Shown here: in pieces, positions 1 to 12,103 of the stretch | Layout: each line of letters opens with the position of its first letter | Position numbering within the stretch: the stretch's first letter is position 1 | Source: Paratrimastix pyriformis | Taxonomy: Eukaryota; Preaxostyla; Paratrimastigidae | Direction of reading: 5' to 3' | NCBI GenBank assembly: GCA_027972325.1 | Contig: JAPMOS010000015.1 | Location: forward strand, 633,501 to 697,500 | DNA: 64,000 nucleotides | Translations under genes and position numbers: made by a program | Notes under the pieces: generated by a model | Database searches by the model: none | Seen by the model: only the letters and a program-made list of their open reading frames with translations | Told to the model about the DNA's origin: nothing

Positions 1-3000
1 CCGCCGGGGGAGCGGCCCGGCCAGGTGCCCCCCAGCTCGGAAGGGACCCCGCCCCCGCCCCCCGCCGGCAGCCCCGCCATGCCCCCGAGGCTTCCCGTGG
101 GGCTGCCGTAGGGCGGCGAGAAGGGGCCCTGCGGCCGGTGGCGCGACGCCTGGGGGGGACCCGACCCGGGGGGAGGCCGATCAGGCGCGAGGAGGAGCCG
201 GGGGGGCGGCGATGGCGGGGCAGGGACGGGGGCGGCAGCGGCGGCGGGGGTGGCGGCGGACCAGGGGAGCCCGGTGGGGCACGGTCCCGAGGGGCGTGGC
301 CTCGATGGGGCCCGGGTCGGGCCACCGGTCGGCCGGCTGGGGGCGAGGCTGACCGGTGGGGGCCGCCGCCGTGCGGGGGGGCCGGGCCAGCGGGTCGGCC
401 GAGTGAGGCCGGGCAGGGCTGGGCCTCCGTCCTGCTGCCCCTACGGGGCGGGGCGGCGGCTGGGGGCCGGGTGGCGAGCGCCGCGGTGTGGCGGAGGAGG
501 TCGAGGCAAGCCCCAGCCCCAGCCCCGGCCCCAGGGCCGCGACCGCCCCGGCGCGGTGCCCAGTGCGCCCGCCGTCCGTCGGGGGGGCGGCCCCGTGGGA
601 GTGCGGGTGCAGGGGCTGCTGCGGCTGGGGGCCCGCGGGCGGCCGGCGGGGCAGGGGCTGCGTCCGGACGGGGCGGCTCAGGTCGGGCTGCGAGGCGCGG
701 CCCCGCCGTGGCTGCCCGAGCGGAAGGGGCGTCATGAGCAGCGAGCGGGCGCCCATCCACCCACCGTAGGGAGAGCGGAGGGAAGCGGAGGGAAGCGGAG
801 GGCGGAGGAGCGGAGGGGCGGAGGGCGGAGGCGGAGGAGCGGAGGCGGAGGCCGGCACACACGACGGAGCGGCGGACACGCGGCTGAAGCCACGCGGCAC
901 GAGGGAGCAGAGGTGCCAGCCAGCAGCAAGGGCAGAGGCAGCAAAGGCGAAGGGGGGGGGGGGGGGGGGGGGGCGGGCAGACCCCGTGGTGGAAGCGCTG
1001 CCGGGCGACCCGCTGGAGGGGCCGTGGCGCCGAGGGTGCGGAGGATGTCCTTCAGCCGCTGGGGGGTGATGCTCTCGGGCGAGGTCCCCTCCAGGGTCGC
1101 AAGCTGCGCCCCCGGGCCGACCCGTGATGAGCCACGCCGGGTGGTGGTGGTGGTGGTGGTGGTGGTGGTGGTGGTGGTGGTGGGGGCCGCGGACCTGGGC
1201 CTGCAGGGCGGAGAGCTCGCGGCGCTCCTCGTCTGCGGGGTCGCCCATCATCTCGGGCCCGGCCAGGGCCAGCGGCGGGGCGCCGGCCTCCTCGTCCTCC
1301 ATGGGCGCCCCCTCCCCCTCCTCCTCGGGCCTGCGCCCCACAGCGGGCCGGGCCGGCCCCGCGCGGGCGCTCTGGGGGTGAGGTGGTGGCAGCTGCCGGG
1401 CCGGGGGCAGGCGGGCCGACTGGGGGTGAGCCCGGCGGGCCGGGGCCGGGACCGCGGGGCCGCCGCCGAGGGCCTGCAGGGCCACCCGGACCTCGACGGG
1501 TGAGCCGACGACGGTGGAATCATGTGAGGCCGGCTGGGCGGCCCCCTCACCCCGAGGCGGCGCATCGGCGGGCGAGCCGGCCGGGGTGGGGGCCGAGGGC
1601 TGGTGGCGGCCCTGGCGGGGCGGGGGCAGCTGCTGGGCCAAGAGGCGCTGCCGGAGGGCCCGCTGCTGGGCGGGTGTCAGCAGGCCCTTGAGGGCGGCCC
1701 CCAGCTCGGCCACCTCGGGGCCCTCGCGCTCTGCCGGGGCCGCGGCGGGGGGCGCGCCCTCGGGGGCCTCGAGGATGGCCATCAGCGAGCCCACCAGCGA
1801 GCCCGTCGTCCCGCCGGCCGCCCCCGACGAGGCCGAGGCCTCCGAACGGTGCGGCGACCCAACCGCCCCCCCAGCCCCCGGGATACCCTGCATGCCCGCC
1901 GGCATTCCCTCGGGGGCAGCCAGGGCCGGGGGGAGGGCCTCGGTCGGCGAGGCGGTTGGGGGGGCGAGCTGGGGGGCGCTCGAAAGGGCCGCCGGGTCGG
2001 CCAGGAGGCCGCCCGCTGTGGGCGTGGGCGCCGGGGCCAGGGAGCCCGGGGCGGCGGCGGCCAGGCGGGCGATCATGGTCTGCAGGGCCCCGATCCAGGC
2101 GGCGGGCGGGTCGCTCGGCCGGGGCAGCGGCAGCCGCTCGAGGACGTCCCCTTGGGCGCCCCCGGCCTGCCCACCCGCAACCATCTCCGTCTCCGTGGCG
2201 GCGGTGGTACCGATGCGCCTGCCCATCATCGTGGGCCCCAGGTCGGCCAGGGGGGCTGCGGGGGGGCCCGCCAGCACAAGGCCGGGGCGGCCGGGGGGCG
2301 AGGGCAGCGGGGTCTCGAGGGGCGCCCCGACCGGCTGCGGGGGGCCGCCCGCCAGGAGCCCCTGCTGGGCCGGCCGCGGCGGGGGCTGGGGCGTGGCGCG
2401 GGCGCCTGCCATGGGCGCGGGCCGGGGGGCGGGGGGCGGGGCCGGCGGGGCGGGCGTGATGTCCACCCAGTCGGCCGCGAAGAGGGCAGCCTCGACGGGG
2501 CTCGGGCGGCCCCCGCCCCACAGCCCTGCCACCCGCACGCCCCCATACGCCAAGCAAGAGGATGGCGATGCGAGGTGAGGATGGCGATGCGAGGAGGATG
2601 GCGATGCGAGGTGAGGATGGCGATGCAAAGTGGGACCGCCCGGGGTCGGGGGGGCAGGGTGCGGACCTGGGCCGGGCTCGGGCATCGGGTGTGGGGTGGC
2701 CGGGAGGGGGCGGGGGGGAAGCTGGGCGGGGTGTCCGACGGGGGCCTGGGGCGCCTCGGCCCCTGGGGGTGGCGGGGGTGGAAGGGCCCGGCTGGGCGGC
2801 GGCACGGGCCGGGGGGCGGTCGCAGGCCCCGAGGGGGCGGAGGCAGGGGCAGGGGCGGGGGCGGGGCCCCCAGGGCCCGTGTGTGTGCCGACGGCGAAGA
2901 GGGGGTTGGGCAGGATCCGGCTGCCATCGCCCGGGGGCCCATCGGGGGTCGGGGCTGTCGTCACAGGCGTCGGCCCGGGCCGCGGCGCGGCAGCCGGTTC

Positions 3001-4835
3001 GGAGAGGGCCAAAGGGGAAGTGGTGTTGGTGGCGGGCGGTGGGGTGGTGGAGGGGGTGGGTGCTGGGATGGAGGGCGCCGCGGCTGGCCACGGGGCCACC
3101 AGGGGTGGGGCGGGGGCAGGTGGGGATGAGGGGGAAAGGCCAGCCGAGGCCGGGGGATGGGCCAGCAGCCGGCGGCGGGACGGCGGAGGCGGAGGAGGAG
3201 AAGGCCTGCGGGCTGCCCCCGAGACCGAGAGGGGCCGCAGGCTGCAGCGGCTGGGACAGCGGCTGGGGCGGGACGGGTTGAGGCTCGAGGGCGGCCAGGG
3301 CGGCGAGGAGGCGGGCCAGCATGGCGTCGTGCAGGGCCACCGTGCGGGCGACGAGCCCCAGGGCCGGGTCCCCCAGCAGGGCAGCCTCGGTGCCGTCCCC
3401 CTGGGCCGCCACGTAGCCGTGCCGCTGGGCCCAGGCCCCGAAGAGGGCCAGCCCAGCACGCAGGCACTCCGAACCCGTTCGCTGCAGCTGCAGCCCCCCG
3501 CCCCCAGGCGGGGAAGCGGAGGCCGCGGGGGCCGTGGCTGGGGGCCCCAGGGCCACCTGCATGCGGACGGGAAGCCCCTCGACCAGCAGGAACCGGTGCA
3601 GCCGCGCAGCCAGGGGCCCCAGCCCCGTCCCCGAGGCCTCCTCGCCACGCGGCTCCACACCCCGGGTGGCCCCGTCAAGTGGGGGCGGCTGGCTCGGCCG
3701 GGCATCTGCGAGGTGAGGATGAGGTGTGTGGATGTGGTGGGTGGGGGACGCGAGGTGGGTCACAGCCAACCCGGGGGAGCCCCACCGGCTCGGGGCGCCG
3801 CCCGGTTGAGCCGCGGACCAGGGGGGAGGTAGGGCCCGAGGGTCTCCGTGACGGCCTGCTCCCAGAGGCGCGGCACGCTGACGGCGGCCGGGTTGAGGGA
3901 CGAGAGCCCATCCACCCGGGCCGCCCCGGGCGGGGGCAGCTGCGGGCCGAGCGGAAGCGGCCCCGTCTCGACGGCCAGGGGGCGCGCCTCGGCCAGCAGC
4001 CGCCACAGGGCCTCCATCTTCCGCTGGGCGGCCCCCATGGAGGCCTCGTCGAGCCCGTTCTGCTGGAAGTACGTCTGCCCACCAGCAGCCGCAAGGCAGG
4101 TGCGGGTGGAGGGAGGCGAGGGCAGAGGAGCAGGCGATGAGGTCCCCTCGGAGAGCAGGCCCAGTGGGCCGGCGGTGCGGTGCGGTGGCCGACCTTGAAG
4201 CGGCGCAGTGAGACGCAACCCTGGGTGTGGCCCACCTCGGCGCAGAAGCGGGCCGCCAGCTGGTCGAAGAGGGCCGTCGAGGGGACCGCACCATCGGCCA
4301 CGGGGGCCTGCCCCTCGGCGCCCGCCCGCCCGGCGAGGGAGCGAAGGCCGGCCCGGATGGCGGATGCTGCCCCGGCCAGGGTCACCGGGGCAGGTTGCTG
4401 GCCCGATCCCGTGGAGGAAAGCCAGTCGGCCTCGCCCTCGGGGCAGGCGGCGCCCGGCTCGGTGGGGTCGGGCGAGACCAGGGCAAGCAGCAGGAAGCCC
4501 AGCTCGCCCGCCGTGACGTGGCCCACGCCCGCCGTGTCGAGCATGAAGAACAGGCTCTCCGCCTGGGAGAGCCACCCCGCCGTGAGGCCCTGCTGCACCA
4601 GCACCCGGTTGTGCTCGTTGATCAGCAGGCCCAGCATCACGTCAAGCTCACCCTCGGTGCTGTTCCGCTGTTGGAGCATTTCCAAAAAAGCCCCTTCGCT
4701 GAAGGTGCCTGCCGAGGGCTTGGCCCCGGACGCCTGTTGGAGGCCATACTCGATCCAGCACTGATACATCTTCGAAAACTCCTCGTCTGAAATGGTATTG
4801 GCAATTCGCCATTGAATAACCTTCAGAAAGTTCAC
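1..4835 (-). CDS. EF-hand-like, proline/alanine-rich protein, 3' end outside window
   Basis: Not recognised as a named family. The N-terminal exon (4835 down to about 4200) is helical and holds an EF-hand-like segment, FFMLDTAGVGHVTAGELGFL, with a degenerate loop. After an intron with donor GTCGGC it continues with TYFQQNGLDEASMGAAQRKM (about 4070-3790), then a folded-looking stretch (FLLVEGLPVRMQVALGPP, about 3700-3200), then long Pro/Ala-rich sequence with helical islands such as IGALQTMIARLAAAAPG near 2090 and ESITPQRLKDILRTLG near 1060. Introns carry a TCGCATCGCCATCCTCACC-type repeat (2560-2630), a CAC repeat (1138-1182) and a poly-C run (952-973 on the complement). The open frame at the end runs off position 1. 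No ATG is available at the start: an in-frame TGA lies seven codons upstream and GTG at 4835 is the best candidate. Exon ends in the low-complexity part are approximate. Confidence 0.55.
952..973 (-). repeat. Intronic poly-C (coding-strand sense)
   Basis: 22-nt G run on the plus strand, so C on the coding strand of the first gene. It lies inside a predicted intron with donor GTCTGC, just after PPR. Confidence 0.8.
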
Positions 4836-4997
4836 GACGCCTTCAAGAATGGGTCAGCCGTCAAACAGATGAAAAGAAATTAATTAATTGACAAAAACCA
4901 ATCGAGACCTGCCGCGTCTGTCTTGGGACAGACATCAAAAACAGCTTCCCAATAGATGGAACGAGCCTTTTGTATCCATCTGGTGGTGGGGCCGCTC

Positions 4998-6904
4998 ATG
5001 GCCAGTCACCCGGAAAACACAACGGCCCCGACCGAGTCGCGTAAACCTTTTGGGTTCCTTACCCCTCAGGAAAAACGGAAGGCTGTCTTCACCCAACGCC
5101 AAAGATCCCTGGACACTTGTCTTGGAAACCCTTACGAAGGTTATCATAGAGCAAGAACAAATTGTTCAATGGATTCATAAGCATTTCCCGGGATCGTATC
5201 CATCCACACAAAACCCCGCCTTTTGTTCGCCTTCCTGCCCTTCTCTCCAATCGTCAGATATTGACATTTTACAGAGGATTAATGATTCCGTCCATCCGCC
5301 ACAAACTGTACAGGATTCTGTTGCTCCCCCCCAACCCCCCTCACAAATTTTCGGCCCGAGGCAGTTCCCGCCATCCGTTTTCGCCCCTCCGGAGCAACCC
5401 GCGACCACTCCTTGGCATCCAGCACCGGTTCGATATCAAGGGACACCTGGCTCGGCCATCGCACAGCAACCAGAGGAGCGCACAGCCTCGCCCCAACGGG
5501 CCCGTGAACGGCACCTGTGCACCCTCTGCCACGTCTACACGACAAGCATGGAAGGGTTCAAGCAGCACCTCGCTGGAAAGGGACACGTCTCCGCCCTCAA
5601 GGTCCGACCGAAACCGAGCCCCGACCCTCCTCTCATGTCGCGCTGCTCTGGTGCAGAAAGCCGCCGTTTCGGTGCTGCCGGGGAGCCACGCCGACCACAA
5701 CCGGCACCACCAACTCGTCGTCGGTCCCCCCTCGACCGCCGAGGATCCGCCTTCTTGTGACTCGCGGTTTGCCCTGAGGCGCCATGTGCTGCTGCCTCCC
5801 CCACCCGCAGCGCGGTCGTCGGCCCCGGACCCGCCCGCGACCGCACCAACCTCCCCGTCTTCACCCCCCGCTCGGATTCCTGTCCGTTTGAGGCACTCCA
5901 ATCTTCCCGCACGTCATCCCGACGAGAGTGGACCCCGCCCTCCTCCGAAGACGCCTCCTCAGCCGCATCCTCAGCCGCATCCTCAACCACATCCTCGACC
6001 ACATCCTGCCCTCCGCACCACGGGTCCCTCCCCCCAGCCACCTCACCAGCCGCCTCACCAGCCACCTCACCAGCCACCTCACCAGCCACCTCACCAGCCA
6101 CCTCACCAGCCACCTCACCAGCCGCCTCACCAGCCGCCTCACCAGCCGCCTCACCAGCCGCCTCACCAGCCACCTCACCAGACTGGGCAACCATCTGTTG
6201 CCGCCGTGCACCCCCCGAACCCCAAACGAGGGTCGTTACCACCTTCATCGGCCCACGCCATGTTGGTTGGGCTGACTGCCCGTGGCCGGGCCTCCCGGGG
6301 ACGGGGTCGAGGGGGCCGTGGACGGGGGGGCACCTTTGGGCACGCTCCGCCACCGCCACCGCCACCGCCACCATCCCCCCCACAGCCAGCGGGGAACCTC
6401 ATTCCGATTCCGGGCACCGCAGGCCCCCAAAGGGACCTCGGGGCTCCACCCAGCCGGGCAACCCTCGGCCCCGCCGGATCGCCGCCACCGCCACGCTCCT
6501 CGCCCGTCCCGACGGCGTCGCCGGGTGTCTCCTTCCTGAGCACCCTCCAGGCCCTCTGCGCCCAGCCGCCAACGCCCCCTCCCCGCGAGAAAGCCCAAGA
6601 CACGGCGAAAGGTGTGGAGCGCCCACCCGCCACCACCGCAGCCGAATCGGCCGAGCTCGCCGAAGGACCCGCGGTTCCGGCTCTGGCTCTGCCTCCACCC
6701 CTGATGGCCCGCTCGGGCCGCAAGCATCTCCGTGGGCCCCAGTTGGCCGAGGGAGAGGCCGCCGATGCGGGCAGCAAGCGCGCCAAGGATGACGCTCTTT
6801 CGGGTCATGCCGGCCGTGCCCAGGCCTCCTCGGATGGCGGCGACGGGGCCGATCGGATGGCGCCGTCTGTGCCGCGCCCCACCCACCTCCACCTCAGCTG
6901 TTAA
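4998..6904 (+). CDS. C2H2 (U1-type) zinc-finger, proline/RGG-rich protein
   Basis: Exon 1 starts at ATG 4998 (an in-frame ATG at 4956 is the alternative) and ends at KRKA. A 55-bp intron (5085-5139, donor GTCTTC) joins it in frame to VIIEQEQIVQWIHKHFPGS. The second exon ends in a zinc finger, LCTLCHVYTTSMEGFKQHLA followed by GKGH, with the long Cys2-to-His2 spacing of matrin/U1-type fingers that often bind RNA or splicing factors. The next donor is GTCCGA at 5602 and the likely acceptor is near 5661. The remaining frame is open to the TAA at 6902-6904. It encodes a (HQPP)n repeat at 6030-6180 (possibly instead intronic), an RG-rich patch (SRGRGRGGRGRGG) and a basic tail. A role in RNA processing is inference from the finger type and RG content. 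No named orthologue recognised. Confidence 0.6.
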
Positions 6905-6992
6905 GGGTCATCGCTGACTGACGTCCACCTCCCCTGTTTGGGATGTCCACCTCCCCTGTTTGTGATGTCCGTGCGGTGGCGTCTTGGGCAGG

Positions 6993-9900
6993 GTGGTCGA
7001 CCTGACGGACATTGTGCCCCAGTCGCCGCCCCTCTCGCCCCTCTCCGAGTGGGGCTCCGAAGAGACGGGCCCCTTCGCCCTGGGGGCGGACCCGGAGGAC
7101 ATGGCCGACACGGCCGACGCCGAGGAGGACGCCCAGGTCTCCTTCCAGATGCTCTCCGAGGAGGGCAGGCTCTCCGAGGAGGGCAGGCTCCCCGAGGAGG
7201 GCAGGCTCCCCGAGGAGGCCGGCCCGGGCTCGGGCGGCTCGGTCCTCCTGGCGGCCCTGGCCTCGGCAGCATCTTCAGAGGCCGATGGGGCCCCCGCCGA
7301 CCCGGCCCCCCTGGACTTCAGCATGTCAGGGACCGCGCCCCTCGTGACCCCGGCCCAGGGCGGGGTGGATCTCATCGACCCGCAGGGCCTTCCCGAAGGC
7401 GGCCAGCCGCTCCCTCTGGAGGACCCCGACCCAGACGCAGAGGCCGATGGGGATGGAGGCGCCCGAGGGCCCGGGGCCACCGATTCCTACTGCCGGCCCC
7501 CCTTCCCCGGTGTTCTGTACGGCCCCCCCGCGGCCGTCGTGGCCCGACCGGCCCCGCCACCCGCCGAGCCCATGCTGCCCGACGGGGGCCCCGCTCATGC
7601 CCCGAGCGGCACCGCCTGCTCCTTCTGTCGGGTCGCGCACGCGCTTCCGTTCGTGCCCCTCAACCGGAACCCCGACGCGGCCGCATGTCCGCCCACCGGC
7701 GGCCCGGGGCTCGACGGGCAGCCCGAGGAGCAGCCGGCTCCCGACGGCCCGGAGTCGGGGTCGGCGGAGAGCGGCGATCAGTGGCGGCCCCGGCCCGAGG
7801 ACGTGCCCATCATGCCCCCGCTGGCGGCCCACCTGACTCCGCTCCAGGTCCAAGGGGCCCGCTTCTTGTGGGGCCGGGTGGGCGGGCCCCTTGCCCACGG
7901 GGCCTTCCTGGCCGACGCGATGGGGCTGGGCAAGACGGCCACCGCCCTGGCCCTGGTGGAGGCCTTCCTGGCTATCTTCGAGGCCTCCGCCGTCATGGTG
8001 GTCGCCCCGGCGGGTGTCCTGCACAGCTGGCTCTCCGAGTTGGACCGCTGGCTCATGGGGCCGCTGCGCGAGTATCACCGCAGCCACTCGTGCGCCCGGC
8101 CTCACAAGCTGCCTTCCCTCTCGCCCGTCGATGCCGGCTCGGGCTTCCCCTGCGCCATCCTCGCGCCTTCCCTGCGCCCGAACGGTCCGGATGACCCACC
8201 CCGCGCCGTGCCTCGTCGCCTCATTTCGCTGTCAGCCCTCGCACTCTCCTCCGCATTCGCTGCTCACTCCAACCCCCTCGCGGCTTGGGCGCGGGTGGTG
8301 CAGAGCGTCGGCGTCTCTTGGCGGAGTGGCGCCGGCGGGGCGGGCTGCTGCTCATCTCGTACGAGCTCCTCCGGGCCGAGATCCAGGCCGCCACGGCCGA
8401 GCGGCCCTTCCCACAGCCCGATCTGGTCATCCTCGACGAGGCCCACCGCCTCCGGTCCGCCCGAACGGCCGCCCCCTCCATCCGCCTCATCCCGGCCTGA
8501 CACGCGCACCCCCACGGGGCCCGCACAGGGTCTCCAAGTCGGCCGTCTCGCGGGCCCTCGACCGGCTCACCACCCGGCGCCGGGTGGCCCTCACAGGCTA
8601 CCCGCTGCAGAACAACCTCCTCGAGTGCTGGGCCATGGTCGACGCCGTCCACCAGGGGTCCGTCCGCCGCCAAAGGGCAGCCCCAGCCCATATGCTGATG
8701 GCCCTCCCGCTGGGCCTCCACCAGGTACCTGGGGGCCCGGTCGAGCTTCGAGAAGGCCTTCGTGGGCCCCATCACGCGCGGCCTGTGCGCCGAGAGCACC
8801 GAGGCCGAGCGGCTCGTCTCGGGGCAGCTGGTGGGGCGCCTCCGGACGCGGCTGCGGCCGCTGGTGCTGCGGCGTGTCTGGGACCCGCCCACCGAGGCCC
8901 TGGCCGGGCTGCCCCCCAAGCAAGAAGCCACCGTCCTCCTGCGGATGTGCCCCGCCCAGCTGGCCCTGTACAGCGCCTTCCTGCGGTGGGCTTCCGAGGG
9001 CCGCCCCACCCGCGACGACAAGGACGTCATCGCCCACTCGGCCACGGCCCTCCTCATCACCTGCCACCCCGGTCCGCCAGCCGCTCCTCCGACCACCCTT
9101 CCCCGTCGTGGCTTCCGCCGACTCATGCTCATGGCGCGGCCTTTCCCAGCTGCCCTTCTCGAGGACCGGATCCGCGCCTCCTCGCGCCCCGTCCCGAAGC
9201 CGCTCCGTGGCGGATCGGCCACACGGAAAACGGCCGACGCCCCAGCCCGGCAGGCCGACGAAGGCGAGATGACCGCAGATGATGGCGAGGAGGAAGGCAC
9301 AGAGGAAGGCTCAGAGGAGGAGTCGGAGGAGGATGCCGCCCATGGGCGGCCAACCTCCAGCCCACGCCGGGCCGCCCCTTCAGGAGGAGGCGCCAGTGCC
9401 CCCGCTTCGGCAGCACCCGCTTCGGCACCCGCCCCCAATGCCACGGCCCCGCAGCCAGGGCTCAAGCATCCCTGGCTCGAGACTGTCCGCACCCCTTCCC
9501 TTCCCTTCTCGCCGGCTCACCTTTGCCCTGTTTGCAGGCCTGGCCTGAGTCCCTGGTGGGCAGCATCGGCGGCGGTGCGATCGACCCCCGGCTGAGCCCC
9601 AAGCTGGAGGCCCTGCTGCACATCGCCCGGGAGAGCTGCCGGCTGGGCGAACGGCTGCTGGTCTTCTCGCGGTCCCTCAGCAGCCTCAACGTCATCCAGC
9701 GCCTCCTCACGACACACCTCGCCCTCGGCATGGAGGGCGCCCCCGCTGCCGCCTCCGCGGCACCTGCCCCTGCCCCTGCGCTGCCGCCACTGCTACATTC
9801 GAGTTCGAGCGTCTCTGAGCCGCTGGCGTCTCCGTCAGCTCACCCGTATGCGTCGGGCCACGCTCCTCCTCCCCCCCCAACGGCCGCCCCACCGCAGACT

Positions 9901-10646
9901 GCCCTGTTCCGCATCGACGGGACGATGGCCGCCACGGCGCGGTGGGCCGCAGTCCAGTCTGTCGGCCTGGGTTCGGGATGGCCGCTGACCCACACGGTTT
10001 TTCGCCCCCTCCTCCCTTCTCCCCAGGAAATTCACTGCCCTGCCAGCCGGCACGCCGGCCGTCTTCCTGATCTCGACCCGGGTCTGCTGCCCGCCCGGTT
10101 GTCGCGCCCTCTTCACTTCACTGGCACTGGCGCTCTCAGGCCGGGTGCGAGGGCCTCAGCCTGACTGCCGCCAGCCGGGTGGTGCTGATGGACACCTCGT
10201 GGAACCCGTCCTTCGACGTGGAGGCCACGTACCGGGTGTTCCGCTTCGGCCAGCAGCGGCCCGTCTTCGTCTACCGCCTCGTCTGCGCCCGCGCCATGGA
10301 GGAGAAGATCTACCGGAGACAGCTCCTTAAGCAACACCTTGCAGCCCAGATCGTCGATATGTCGCCGGCCTCTCTTCTCTTCACCAGGGAGGAGCTCCGG
10401 CATATGTTCGTGCCGCCTGTCCCCTGGGAGCCCCCAACCCTGGCCGAGAGTATCGGTGAGCCCCGGCGGGGTCCTGACAGCAGCTTCCTGACGAGGGTCG
10501 ACCAAATCTCATGCTTCCCTCAACCAGGTCACGGACCCTTGCTGGACCGAGACCCCGTGCTGGCCTCGTTGACCACCCACATGGCACACGCAATTTGTGG
10601 GATTGTCGATCATGTAGCGGCCCAGTCAGAAGGGTCGGGATTTTGA
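6993..10646 (+). CDS. Snf2-family ATPase of the ATRX/RAD54L2 (ARIP4) type
   Basis: A chromatin-remodelling or DNA-translocating ATPase, expected in the nucleus. After an acidic low-complexity N-terminus the helicase motifs appear in order: motif I DAMGLGKT (about 7914), motif Ia VVAPAGVLHSW, motif II LDEAHRL (about 8434), motif III LTGYPLQNNLLECWAMVD (about 8590), and in the second RecA lobe LLVFSRSLSSLNVIQ, GCEGLSLTAASRVVLMDTSWNP and RVFRFGQQRPVFVYR. The block PITRGLCAEST between the lobes and the tail EEKIYRRQLLKQ point to the ATRX/ARIP4 branch over RAD54 or Mot1. Traced donors include GTCCGC after HRLR, GTCCGT after the motif III exon, and GTGAGC in the last intron. An acidic stretch (9260-9340) sits in an intron or insert. 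The start is unclear: an in-frame TGA lies just upstream and no ATG follows it, so GTG 6993 is proposed. Confidence 0.85.
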
Positions 10647-10747
10647 AAGATTTTTGAAGATCATCTCCAAGAGTCTGGGGGAAAGTGGCAGAGGCCTCTC
10701 CCCTGCTCCGAAGGGAAACTGGTTTCAAATCCGCAATCTCCCCGGTG

Positions 10748-11775
10748 ATGATGAAGTTGATTCTTCTGGGCCTCTTGCTGGCTGCCAGCGTGTTTGCGGC
10801 CAGTCCTGTCGAATGCTCCGTTTGCGAATGGGTTGTTGGTGAGGCTGATCGTTTTCTCTCGGAGAACGCGACTGTTCAGGTTCGTTCCTCCATCTTTACC
10901 CTGGCACCAGACAGAGATTTTTCCGCAGGAGGTCAACGACTTGATCAACCATCTTTGCAATTATGTCCCTGCCGCCGGGCGCGCGATTTGTGACAATTTC
11001 ATCGTCTGCGATGATTTTTGCTATGAGCGCTGTGAACGGTGTTGGCGGATAGGATCTCTGGGCTGATGACCTGATCGCTCTGTTCGTCTCTCACGAGACC
11101 CCCGATAAGTTCTGCAAGCTTCTCAAGCTCTGCACTCCCGCCGCCGCCGCCAACGACTACAACGACGCAATCTACGCTGCGGCCCAGTCCTGGATCGGCC
11201 GCTCGACGGCTGCCGGCCCTGACGGTGGCCGCGAGGCTTGGTCCGCCTTTCCCTTGCCGCCGCCGCTCGTACTCATCGTCCGCCCCGCCGCAGCGCCTGG
11301 ACGGTGAACCACATCCTGGCTCAGGCCATCCACCGCACCATCGGCGAGGTCTGGCGCCCCGCCTCATGCCCCACCCACCCACCCACCCACCCCACCCGCC
11401 AAGATGGAGGAGCCGTCATCATCCATGACCTCCTCACTCGCCTTCCACACCCGCAGAACCCGAACTACGTCCCCTCGGTGGAGGACGCCCTGCGCGACGG
11501 AGCCGGCGTTCCCATCCCCCAGGACGACGCCCGCCCTGGCGACCTGGTCATCGCCAGCGGCCAGGAGCACATCGGTATCTACATGGGTGACGGTCCGCCG
11601 CCGCCCCCCCCGGCATCACCATCCCCGGCAACTCTTTGTTCTTGGGCGGTCGCTGGTCCTGAGCGCAGACCGGGTGCAGTCGAACAGCTCGTCGCGGGCG
11701 TGCTACTGCTGGAACTCGGACATCGACTTCGACGACTACTACGGCGGCTCCAGCCGGGTCTACCGCGTCAAGTAA
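10748..11775 (+). CDS. Secreted saposin-B domain fused to an NlpC/P60/CHAP-like peptidase
   Basis: Six exons traced by hand: 10748-10879, 10929-11003, 11053-11240, 11294-11348, 11457-11592, 11669-11775; together 230 residues. The protein starts with a signal peptide (MMKLILLGLLLAASVFA), followed by a saposin-B domain with six cysteines: CSVC, LCNYVP, ICDNFI, FCKLLKLC. The C-terminal half looks like a bacterial cysteine peptidase of the NlpC/P60-CHAP fold: REACAWTVNHILAQAI carries the likely nucleophile Cys, QEHIGIYMG the likely His, and RVQSNSSSRACYCWN with YYGGSSRVYRVK the family's C-terminal signature. The nucleophile codon is split by intron 3 (TG|C). Such enzymes usually cut peptidoglycan stem peptides, and saposin domains bind membranes, so a bacteria-killing or phagosomal digestion role is a reasonable inference. 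The peptidase half was probably acquired from bacteria long ago, since it now has several host-type introns. Confidence 0.85.
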
Positions 11776-12103
11776 GGCCTCACCGGCCCCGCGCCCGCGC
11801 CTCCCCATGCCCCGCGACCGCGACTGCTGCTGCTGCCTGTTCGTCTTGTGTTGGCTTGTTTGTATGTTTGTTTGCGGCCACGGGGTGCGGCTCACCAGCC
11901 GGGGGAGGAGCCACCCAATAATTTTTTCCACCACGCCTGGCCGCTTCGCTGGAGCGGAGGGCAGTGGAAACCGATTTTCTATCCGACTCTGGGTTTTCTG
12001 CTGGAAGATGTGACTCGGGGTTGCTTCTCTATCGACAGGTGACCCGGGCAGGGGCGAGAGGAAGGGGGGGTGAGGGAGGAGGAGAAAAATGGGAAGAGAG
12101 AGG
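11776..12103. other. Convergent spacer between the saposin-peptidase and DPY30 genes
   Basis: About 330 bp between two stop codons that face each other. I see only T- and G-rich tracts, including TGCTGCTGCTGCC-like and GAGGGAGGAGGAG stretches. Nothing here looks coding on either strand, and no structured RNA is evident. Confidence 0.5.

Noticed and set aside
1138-1182. Poly-histidine / poly-tryptophan tract in open frames
   Set aside because: The GGT/CAC array lies in a predicted intron (donor GTCCGC after LSALQAQ, acceptor before LATLEGTSPES), so it is not translated.
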